Shown: positions 1 through 5,039 of the stretch, one piece after another | Position numbering within the stretch: position 1 is the first letter of the stretch | Layout of the letters: the number at the start of each line of letters is the position of its first letter | NCBI GenBank assembly: GCA_016286595.1 | Contig: JAEETR010000188.1 | Coordinates: forward strand, 1-5,039 | Direction of reading: 5' to 3' | DNA length: 5,039 nt | Source of the DNA: Oscillospiraceae bacterium | Lineage (GTDB): Bacteria; Bacillota; Clostridia; Oscillospirales; Oscillospiraceae | Notes under the pieces: model-generated | Told to the model about the DNA's origin: nothing | What the model saw: only the letters and a program-made list of their open reading frames with translations | The model's database searches: none | Translations under genes and position numbers: made by a program

Positions 1-1
1 C

Positions 2-370
2 GTGACCCGAACTGGCTTCAGCGACGACAGCGACATCCCCGTATGGGCCAGAGATTATGTGGCCACTGCGCTTATGAACGACTTCATATCCGGCTGCGCG
101 GGCGACGACGGCAGGTTCCGCTTCATGCCCGCCCGGGCGGTGACCCGGGCGGAGGCGGACGTCATAGTCAGCAATAGCCTGGGGATAACGGACGTGCGGA
201 CCGCCAGCCGTGACGACGAGGCCTGTCCCGTCTGGGCAAGCCAGGCGGCGATGAACCTTTCCTCCTGCCGCATACCCGTCAGTACGGGCGGCGACTACGG
301 CGCCGTGCTCTCCCGTTCCGAAGCCGCGCAGATGCTTCTGGCCGCCGCGGCGCTCATGGAAGGAAAATAA
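2..370 (+). CDS. SLH-domain protein, C-terminal part (runs off left edge)
   Basis: The visible 122 codons are the end of a larger protein; the frame is open to the left edge, and the GTG at base 2 is probably internal. Residues about 6-60 match an S-layer homology repeat: FSD near the start, IPVWARDYV, an Ile-Ser-Gly turn, a Phe-Arg-Phe-Met-Pro strand, then TRAE at 48-51. Residues about 61-119 look like a second, degenerate SLH repeat (PVWASQAAMN, then SRSE at 104-107). SLH repeats usually bind secondary cell wall polymers and hold exported proteins on Gram-positive surfaces. The protein ends GK-stop right after the second repeat, so this is a C-terminal anchoring module; the function of the missing N-terminal part cannot be seen. 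The gene converges on the minus-strand operon and is followed 15 bp later by a hairpin terminator. Confidence 0.82.
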   Translation: MTRTGFSDDSDIPVWARDYVATALMNDFISGCAGDDGRFRFMPARAVTRAEADVIVSNSLGITDVRTASRDDEACPVWASQAAMNLSSCRIPVSTGGDYGAVLSRSEAAQMLLAAAALMEGK

Positions 371-385
371 TGCCACACAAACGTA

Positions 386-417
386 AAACCGGCGCAGTCA
401 GATGACTGCGCCGGTTT
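386..417. terminator. Bidirectional rho-independent terminator
   Basis: A perfect inverted repeat has 15-nt arms at 386-400 and 403-417 (aaaccggcgcagtca and its complement). In practice it should fold as about 14 bp closed by an AGAT tetraloop. Reading plus, the stem is followed by a pyrimidine run rich in T (ttcttcttcttt), serving the SLH gene that stops at 370. Reading minus, it is followed by ttttacgttt, serving the operon whose last gene stops at 438. Position between two converging genes, a GC-rich core and T tracts on both sides support two-way termination. Confidence 0.88.
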
Positions 418-437
418 CTTCTTCTTTCAGCCGGGGA

Positions 438-887
438 TCACTCCTCGATCTTGTCCTTGATCTCCTCAACGACCTCTTCAACGGTCTCGGCGGCGTTCTC
501 GGCGGCCTCTTCCACGGCCTGGGCGGCGGTTTCAGCCGCTTCCTGGACCTCCTCGACGATCTCCACCTCTTCCTCGTTCTCCTCGCCCAGGGCGTCGATC
601 TCGGCCTGCTTGGCGGAGATGGCCTCGAAGGAGGCGGCTATCCTGCCGGCTATTTCGGCCAGAGTCTCATCCTCGGGGGTGGGGCACTTTGCGTAGTACT
701 CCTTGCCCAGCTCGGCGAAGTTCTTTCTCAGGGACTCTCTCTCGGCGGCGATCTCCGCGTTGAGCTTGGCCTTTCTGGCCAGGGTCTTGGCACCGTCGGC
801 GGCGGACTTGGCGGCCACAACGGATTTGTCGGCCAGCGCGCCGGCCTTCTCAAGGATCTTCTGCTTGATATCATCGAACTTTGACAT
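438..887 (-). CDS. Small coiled-coil protein with Glu/Ala-rich C-terminus, function unknown
   Basis: This is a 149-residue protein with no signal peptide or membrane segment, so it is probably cytoplasmic. Residues 1-60 are a Lys/Ala-rich, heptad-like helix. The stretch LRKNFAELGKEYYAKCPTPED (about 53-73) resembles a widespread Clostridia family of small hypothetical proteins, in which a basic helix leads into an 'ELG..YY' segment. Residues about 74-100 form another helix. Residues 101-149 are almost only Glu, Ala and Val (20 Glu and 1 Asp in 49 residues, 2 Lys) and should form a long acidic helix. The ATG at 887 is supported by AGGAGGAG at 896-903 with 8-nt spacing. It starts 5 bp after lgt and is the last gene before the terminator. 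A scaffold-like or stress-related role is possible, but nothing in the sequence proves a function. Confidence 0.85.
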   Translation of the reverse strand: MSKFDDIKQKILEKAGALADKSVVAAKSAADGAKTLARKAKLNAEIAAERESLRKNFAELGKEYYAKCPTPEDETLAEIAGRIAASFEAISAKQAEIDALGEENEEEVEIVEEVQEAAETAAQAVEEAAENAAETVEEVVEEIKDKIEE

Positions 888-892
888 ACTTT

Positions 893-1933
893 TTACTCCT
901 CCTGTTTTTCATCGTTTTTGTTTTCTTCTTCGGTATTTCCGTCCTCGGGGGCATCATCGGGGCCGTCCGTACCGCCGTCCCCGTCGTCGTCGGAGAACCC
1001 GACGGCGTCGTCCTCTTCGGACTCATCGTCATCGTAGAAGTTCTCCTCCATCTCCATTTCCTCCTCGGCGGCGTCAGCCACACGGTTGACGTACATCTCC
1101 TCGGGTCTGTGGACACGGCTGAGTCTGTTGATTATCAGCACGATAAGCGCCACGAAGCAGGAGAAGAGCGCCACCATCTGGGACACGCGGATGTCGGAAC
1201 TGCCGATATAAAGGCTGTCACTCCTCAATCCCTCGATTATCATGCGGCCGAAGCCGTACCACGCCACGTACATGGCGAAAATCTGGCCGTCGTACCGGCG
1301 GTGTTTTTTGGAGTACCAGTCTAGGAAGATAAAGCCGATAAGATTCCACAGCGACTCGTAAAGGAACGTGGGGTGTACGTAGTTTGTGTAGGTGGAACCG
1401 GTGTTGGCGTATGTGGTGCGAAGGCCCATCCTCCAGGGCAGCTCAGTGTAAGTACCGTAGGCCTCGCGGTTTATGAAGTTGGCCCAGCGGCCGATGCACT
1501 GACCTATGAGAAGGCCGAGAGCTCCGGTGTCCAGCACCGGTCTTGTGGGCAGCTTCTTCACTTTGCAGTATATGAGCAGCGCGATGACCGCGGCGATGAC
1601 GGCGCCGTAGATGGCAAGTCCGCCGTTCCAGATCTTATAGACCTCGCTCAGGTCGTCCTTGTACTCTGCCCAGTTGAATACGACGTAGTAGAGTCTCGCG
1701 CCGATTATTCCGGCGGGAACGCCGAAGATGATGAGGTCGAGCACGTTGTCCTGGGTCAGGCCGAAGCGCCCGGCATTCTTCAGCACGTACGCCGCCGCCA
1801 GCAGGAACGCCACCGCGATAATGATGCCGTACCAGTATATTCTTATGCTGCCGATCTCAATATACTTCTTCGGATTTATGGCGAAATCGCCGAAAATCGG
1901 AAACAGTATCTCAACCTTGTCCAAGTAAATCAC
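893..1933 (-). CDS. lgt: Prolipoprotein diacylglyceryl transferase with acidic C-terminal extension
   Basis: Lgt moves diacylglyceryl from phosphatidylglycerol to the lipobox Cys of prolipoproteins in the cytoplasmic membrane, the first step of lipoprotein maturation. The family signature is intact at 148-160 (GRWANFINREAYG), giving R149, N152 and E157 as equivalents of E. coli R143, N146 and E151. Other family marks are YWYG (Y35), IWNGGLAIYG (101-110), HPTFLYES (187-194) and GRMIIE (R230, E234). Several hydrophobic segments span the core (roughly 33-51, 66-86, 105-123, 138-148, 194-206, 217-233, 251-269). The position of E. coli H103 is Tyr109. The catalytic part ends near 275. Beyond it lies a hydrophilic tail with 31 acidic residues in the last 60, making the protein 346 residues against a usual 250-290. 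The outermost start is GTG at 1933, overlapping the ymfH stop by 4 bp; TTG at 1924 has the better ribosome binding site. Confidence 0.96.
   Translation of the reverse strand: MIYLDKVEILFPIFGDFAINPKKYIEIGSIRIYWYGIIIAVAFLLAAAYVLKNAGRFGLTQDNVLDLIIFGVPAGIIGARLYYVVFNWAEYKDDLSEVYKIWNGGLAIYGAVIAAVIALLIYCKVKKLPTRPVLDTGALGLLIGQCIGRWANFINREAYGTYTELPWRMGLRTTYANTGSTYTNYVHPTFLYESLWNLIGFIFLDWYSKKHRRYDGQIFAMYVAWYGFGRMIIEGLRSDSLYIGSSDIRVSQMVALFSCFVALIVLIINRLSRVHRPEEMYVNRVADAAEEEMEMEENFYDDDESEEDDAVGFSDDDGDGGTDGPDDAPEDGNTEEENKNDEKQEE
896..903 (-). promoter_or_regulatory. Ribosome binding site encoded inside the end of lgt
   Basis: On the minus strand AGGAGGAG lies 8 nt before the ATG at 887. It is made by the last codons of lgt (CAG GAG GAG, then TAA at 895-893). 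It is the strongest Shine-Dalgarno sequence in the operon, and its overlap with the lgt end implies translational coupling. Confidence 0.8.
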
Positions 1934-1935
1934 CT
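1928..1935 (-). promoter_or_regulatory. Probable lgt ribosome binding site, favouring TTG at 1924
   Basis: The minus strand reads GAGGTGAT here, a long match to the extended anti-Shine-Dalgarno complement. It spans the GTG at 1933-1931 and the ymfH stop TGA at 1932-1930. With GAGG as the core, the spacing to TTG at 1924-1922 is 8 nt, whereas the GTG has no purine-rich site at a usable distance upstream. This suggests Lgt may begin three codons later than the longest frame. Stop codon and binding site overlap, so ribosomes ending ymfH would restart directly on lgt. Confidence 0.55.
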
Positions 1936-3207
1936 CTGTGCCGAACTGATAAGGGAGACCGCCATAAGCGACGGGTCAAAGTATCTCCCCGCGAAATCCG
2001 CCGCGTCCTCCCCCGATACGGAGGATATCACGGAGGGCATTTCAAAGTAATCATATCCCATAAATACGGAATTTGCAACACCATAACAAATATTATCGAA
2101 GGAGTTGAAGCCGGAGAGCATCCTGCCGTACACGGCGTTTTTCCAGCGGGCAAAGAAATCCGGGTCCGGTCCGTTGGCCGCAAGGGCTTTTGCCGCCCGG
2201 ATTATCCGGCCGTTCACCGCCTCGTGATCCCGGCTCTCCCCGCCGAACATCAGATAGGATATCCCGGCGGATATCTCAAAATCATAGGTAAAGGTGTCGT
2301 TGATGAGGCCCTCGTTGTAAAGGTCGTCGTAGAGCTTCGAGGACCGGCCGAAAAGCGACCCCAGCGTGAGCATGGCCGTCATCTCGAACTTTGCCGCGCG
2401 CCTGCCGGACAGGTTCCCGGCGGTCTTCACGCCGGTGAGATACATGGGGATGCCCACGTCCATCTCCCTGGCGCTGAAGGCCTGAACGGGTTCGGCGGAC
2501 TCCTCCCTGCCGTAATCCCTTTCCGGGCGGCCCGCCCCCCTTTCGGGAATGATCTCCATGGCGATTTCCGCTATCTTCTCGGGGGGCTGATTGCCCGCCG
2601 TCACCAGCACCATGTTGGAGGGGTTGTAGAAAGCCCTGTGGCAGGCGTACAGCACCTCCGGGGTTATCTCGGCAATGGTCTGCTCCGTGCCCAAAATGCT
2701 CTCCCGCACGGGATTGCGGCGGAAAAGGCTGCGGAGCATGTCGTAATATATCACGGAGTCCGGGTCGTTCTCGCTCATCAGTATCTCCTGACCGATTATC
2801 CCCCGCTCCTTCTCCACGCTTTCCGGTGTGAAATACGCCGTGGAAACGAACTGCAGCAGCGTTTTCAGATTTTCCTCGAAGCCGTCGACGCAGTCGAAAT
2901 GGTAGGCCGTCATGTCCGCGGAGGTGAAAGCGTTGGCGCCCGCTCCCCGGGATGACAGCGTCGTCAGGGCGTTGCTCCCGTCGGGCATGTCGAACATCTT
3001 GTGTTCCAGGAAATGAGCGACGCCCGCAGGGGTGTCTATCCACGTCCCGCCGGAGCGGAACCGTCGGTCGGCGCCGCCGTAATTTGCCGCGAAGAAGGCC
3101 ATATCCCGGCGGAAACCGGGCTTGGGCACCACCACTATGCGAAGGCCGTTGGGCAGCGTGTCGTAATACGCCTTTTCCCCGATGGCCGGGTATTCCTTAA
3201 GTTCCAT
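1930..3207 (-). CDS. ymfH: M16 family zinc peptidase, active (HxxEH) subunit, YmfH-like
   Basis: This 425-residue protein of the M16B type (pitrilysin/insulinase family) lacks a signal peptide. The N-terminal domain has the inverted zinc motif H65-F-L-E68-H69, with E68 as the expected general base, followed by GANAFTS (90-96) and EKERGIIGQE, where E141 is the expected third zinc ligand and E134 the second conserved Glu. The AFYNPSNMVLVTAGN stretch (192-206) is typical of the family. The C-terminal domain (about 245-425) is present, but at the usual Arg/Tyr site it reads KLYDDLYNEGL (291-301), without the Arg. It follows its partner gene with an 11-bp overlap; GAAGGGGG at 3217-3224 is a suitable ribosome binding site. 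Its closest named relative is B. subtilis YmfH, written YfmH in some databases and linked there to EF-P modification. Substrate here is unknown. The symbol rests on resemblance. Confidence 0.88.
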   Translation of the reverse strand: MELKEYPAIGEKAYYDTLPNGLRIVVVPKPGFRRDMAFFAANYGGADRRFRSGGTWIDTPAGVAHFLEHKMFDMPDGSNALTTLSSRGAGANAFTSADMTAYHFDCVDGFEENLKTLLQFVSTAYFTPESVEKERGIIGQEILMSENDPDSVIYYDMLRSLFRRNPVRESILGTEQTIAEITPEVLYACHRAFYNPSNMVLVTAGNQPPEKIAEIAMEIIPERGAGRPERDYGREESAEPVQAFSAREMDVGIPMYLTGVKTAGNLSGRRAAKFEMTAMLTLGSLFGRSSKLYDDLYNEGLINDTFTYDFEISAGISYLMFGGESRDHEAVNGRIIRAAKALAANGPDPDFFARWKNAVYGRMLSGFNSFDNICYGVANSVFMGYDYFEMPSVISSVSGEDAADFAGRYFDPSLMAVSLISSAQR

Positions 3208-4492
3208 CTTCCGCCGCCCCCTTCGTAAGCAGATATACCGTATCGAGCTTAATGTCTCCGGCGGCCTTTACCACGTCCTCAAGAGTAACGTCAAGGGCCA
3301 TGGCTGCCAGATCCTCCGGCAGATAGGTCATGCCGGACACGGTCCTGTCAAGGTACATATCCTCTATGCGCCCCATGCTGTCCATGGCGGACGACAGGGC
3401 GGAAACGACTGTGTGCCGGGCACTGTCGAACTCCCAGGGCTCGACGTCGCCGTTCTTCACCGCCTCCAGCTGAGCGAGGATCTCCGCGCCGGCCTCGCCG
3501 CACTTTTCCGGATCGATCCCGCTGGACACCACCATCACGCCCTTGTGCCTGTCGATATAGGAGGACGCGTAATAGCACAGTGAAAGTCTCTCCCGCACGT
3601 TCAAGAACAGCTTCGACGTGGCGGAGCCGCCGTAGACGGCGTTGAGTATCATCAGCGCGGCGGGTCCGGCCTTCCGGGCGGCCTGCCCCATACGGAAGCC
3701 CATTGCAAGATTTGCCTGCGTCACGTCCATCTCCTCCACGGGCTTTCTCACCCGGGAGCCTTTTGGCGTAAACAGGACGTCCGTGGAGCAGCCCTCCAGC
3801 TCCGCTGCTCTGGGCAGAGCGGACAGCGCCTCCCGAACGGTGCGTTCCACCTCGGCGGGCTCGGCGCTGCCGCAGTAGAACACCTCCAGCCTCGACCCTG
3901 CCAGGAGCTGCCTGTACTGCTTCGTCAGAGTCGCCACGGAGATCTTACCCGCGTCGGCCAGGGTGCCGTTGCGGCTTACGCCGTAGCGCTCGCCACGGCA
4001 CATTATATCCACGAGCCGGTTGATGGAATAGATCCGCTTGTCGTTTATCTCCGCTCTGATGGCGTCCATCAGGTTTTCCCGCTCCACGGCCACGTAGTCG
4101 CCCCGCAGCCTGCCGCCGCTGGTGACCGGGGAGAGAAGCATCTCCCCCATGAGCCGCGCCGTACGGGAGAACACGGACTGCCTTCCCGGCACGAAGGCGT
4201 CGTCAAGGAAGCTGGCCAGGAAGCCGACGCACTGCACCTCGCCCTTCCTGCGGACGACGGGCTCTATCCTCGCGCCGTACAGACCGTCCAGCTCCGCCTG
4301 GATGCTCAGCGTGTCAGGCAGGCGGGCGGTACCCCGCCGCAGGACGCTGGGCAGCACCGCGTTGAGAGCCACGGTCTTCTTGTCAAGCCTGGTCAGAAGC
4401 GTCATGGAGAGGCAGCCGGTCTTGAACTGATAGGCGCTGACGCACGTCAGGTTTACGCCGTGCATTATCTGTGTGTGAATGGCCGTTTTCAT
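3197..4492 (-). CDS. ymfF: M16 family peptidase-like protein, inactive-type partner subunit, YmfF-like
   Basis: This is a 431-residue M16-fold protein. The N-terminal half has no HxxEH: where it should lie the sequence runs VLRRGTARLPDTLSIQAELD (residues 50-69) and continues GLYGARI, a stretch typical of the YmfF type. The C-terminal half keeps the family's substrate-binding signature, LFLNVRERLSLCYYASS (295-311), with R300 and Y307. It should therefore not cleave alone but complete the active site of the neighbouring YmfH-like subunit. The frame is open to an ATG at 4564, but the first 24 codons would lie across the promoter. The ATG at 4492 is preferred because GGGGGG at 4500-4505 stands 7 nt before it and MKTAIHTQI gives the usual length of about 430. 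It is the first gene of the operon. Its name rests on resemblance to B. subtilis YmfF (also spelled YfmF). Confidence 0.87.
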   Translation of the reverse strand: MKTAIHTQIMHGVNLTCVSAYQFKTGCLSMTLLTRLDKKTVALNAVLPSVLRRGTARLPDTLSIQAELDGLYGARIEPVVRRKGEVQCVGFLASFLDDAFVPGRQSVFSRTARLMGEMLLSPVTSGGRLRGDYVAVERENLMDAIRAEINDKRIYSINRLVDIMCRGERYGVSRNGTLADAGKISVATLTKQYRQLLAGSRLEVFYCGSAEPAEVERTVREALSALPRAAELEGCSTDVLFTPKGSRVRKPVEEMDVTQANLAMGFRMGQAARKAGPAALMILNAVYGGSATSKLFLNVRERLSLCYYASSYIDRHKGVMVVSSGIDPEKCGEAGAEILAQLEAVKNGDVEPWEFDSARHTVVSALSSAMDSMGRIEDMYLDRTVSGMTYLPEDLAAMALDVTLEDVVKAAGDIKLDTVYLLTKGAAEDGT

Positions 4493-4535
4493 CCCACATC
4501 CCCCCATTCGCCGGAACTGTATTATTTCTTTTATG

Positions 4536-4564
4536 ATTATACTACATTCCCCGGGGTTTGGCAT
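4536..4564 (-). promoter_or_regulatory. Sigma-A-type promoter for the ymfF-ymfH-lgt operon
   Basis: On the minus strand a perfect TATAAT occupies 4541-4536. Exactly 17 nt upstream, ATGCCA at 4564-4559 matches TTGACA in four of six positions. Transcription would begin near 4529, giving a leader of roughly 35-40 nt before the ATG at 4492. The spacer holds an 8-bp palindrome, CCCCGGGG (4549-4556). The region is much richer in A and T than its surroundings. It is the only good promoter I see for the four minus-strand genes downstream. Confidence 0.72.
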
Positions 4565-4580
4565 TAACTAATTGTAAATT

Positions 4581-5039
4581 TTAGTATCCCATGTCATATC
4601 CCGCCGGATCGTAAGGCTTGCCGTCCACCGTGACGGTCCCGTCAGGCGCCGGAGCGGCCTCGACGTGAAGCTCCCGGCTCCCCGCCCGCACCGCAGCGGA
4701 CCAGGCTCCCCAGCTGTCGGGCACGTTGGGCTCCACGAAAAGCCGTCCGCCGCGGATCTTTATGCCCAGAAGGTGCTCCGTCACGGCCCGCAGATACCAC
4801 CCGGCCGAGCCGGTGTACCAGGTCCAGCCGCTTCTGCCGCGGTTTTCCGGGTTTGCCGACACGTCCGCGCCAAGAACGAAGCTCTCTGCGCCGTACACGC
4901 CGCCGTCCCTGTTCTCAGGGAGAATGGAACGCAGTATCTCCCAGCCCTTTTCCCTTTCGCCGGACTCCAGCAGGGCTATGGCCAGCCATATCGCGCCGTG
5001 GTTGTACTGTCCGCCGTTCTCCCGGAAGCCGGGGGCGTA
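4581..5039 (-). CDS. GH94-type glycoside phosphorylase / cyclic-glucan-synthase-like protein, C-terminal part (runs off right edge)
   Basis: The frame is open to the right edge, giving 152 visible residues; the GTG at 4898 is an internal Val, not a start. Two landmarks place it in the GH94 clan (GH36-type glycosyl hydrolase domain). The first is APGFRENGGQYNHGAIWLA at residues 2-20. The second is NRGRSGWTWYTGSAGW at 66-81, followed by LLGIKIRGGRLFVEPNVPDSW (90-110), the usual closing beta-domain. The GWTWYTGSAGW form is nearer to cyclic beta-1,2-glucan synthase (NdvB-like) and beta-1,2-oligoglucan enzymes than to cellobiose phosphorylase, which usually has Trp-Leu-Thr-Gly. GH94 enzymes act on beta-glucosides or beta-glucans by phosphorolysis. 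The catalytic Asp lies in the missing part, so substrate is undecided. It stops 88 bp before ymfF without a visible terminator between, so read-through into the operon is possible. Confidence 0.85.
   Translation of the reverse strand, partial: YAPGFRENGGQYNHGAIWLAIALLESGEREKGWEILRSILPENRDGGVYGAESFVLGADVSANPENRGRSGWTWYTGSAGWYLRAVTEHLLGIKIRGGRLFVEPNVPDSWGAWSAAVRAGSRELHVEAAPAPDGTVTVDGKPYDPAGYDMGY

Noticed and set aside
402..884. Plus-strand open frame of 160 codons opposite the small coiled-coil gene
   Set aside because: It is a Leu/Gly-rich mirror of the Glu/Ala-rich minus-strand gene, starts inside the terminator hairpin, and has no ribosome binding site. The minus-strand reading has a strong site and a family-like sequence.
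1373..2050. Plus-strand open frame of 225 codons opposite lgt and the end of ymfH
   Set aside because: It lies entirely antisense to two well-recognised genes, has no recognisable motif, and is explained by high GC in the third codon positions of the real genes.
2224..2955. Plus-strand open frame of 243 codons opposite ymfH
   Set aside because: It is antisense to the zinc-peptidase gene, which has a clear HxxEH motif; its product has the His/Gly/Arg-rich composition of a shadow frame.
4493..4564. Longer version of the YmfF-like protein starting at ATG 4564
   Set aside because: The extra 24 codons overlap the TATAAT and the leader, the N-terminal sequence does not look like the family, and a better-spaced ribosome binding site serves ATG 4492.
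4567..4585. Possible hairpin terminator after the GH94 gene (ACTAA...TTAGT)
   Set aside because: The stem is only 5 bp, almost all A-T, with no following T run; it is too weak to call.
4581..4898. Short complete gene of 105 codons starting with GTG at 4898
   Set aside because: The same frame continues upstream without a stop to the edge and encodes the GH94 motif APGFRENGGQYNHG, so the GTG is an internal Val codon.

Overview
The window looks like a chromosomal stretch from a high-GC member of the Clostridia, probably Oscillospirales or a relative. This is inferred from the content: S-layer homology repeats, a YmfF/YmfH-type M16 peptidase pair followed by lgt, a small coiled-coil protein of a kind common in Clostridia, and GC-rich codon use. 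No rRNA, tRNA, mobile element or CRISPR array is visible, and the taxon cannot be fixed from sequence alone.

Layout from left to right. Bases 1-370 hold the C-terminal end of a plus-strand gene whose product ends in two S-layer homology (SLH) repeats. A perfect 15-bp inverted repeat at 386-417 follows. It sits between convergent genes and has T-rich tracts on both sides, so it should terminate transcription in both directions. Everything from 438 to the right edge is on the minus strand. In transcription order (right to left) it reads: the C-terminal end of a GH94-type glycoside phosphorylase or cyclic-glucan-synthase-like protein (4581 to the edge); an 88-bp intergenic gap with a good sigma-A-type promoter; ymfF-like M16 peptidase (4492-3197); ymfH-like M16 peptidase (3207-1930); lgt (1933 or 1924-893); and a small coiled-coil acidic protein (887-438).

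The four genes from ymfF to the small protein form a tight operon: 11-bp overlap, 4-bp overlap (or a 5-bp gap), then a 5-bp gap. The single promoter at 4536-4564 and the hairpin at 386-417 fit as its two ends. The two M16 proteins look like a heterodimeric zinc peptidase with a divided active site: YmfH carries HxxEH and the downstream Glu ligand, while YmfF lacks these but carries the C-terminal Arg/Tyr pair. Lgt attaches diacylglyceryl to prolipoproteins at the membrane. It carries an unusual, strongly acidic tail of about 60 residues, and the next protein also ends in a Glu-rich segment. A functional link between the M16 pair and Lgt is suggested only by operon structure.

I see no clearly undescribed system. 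The most interesting points are the complementary active-site residues of the M16 pair, the acidic tail on Lgt, and the way start and ribosome-binding signals are embedded in neighbouring genes.
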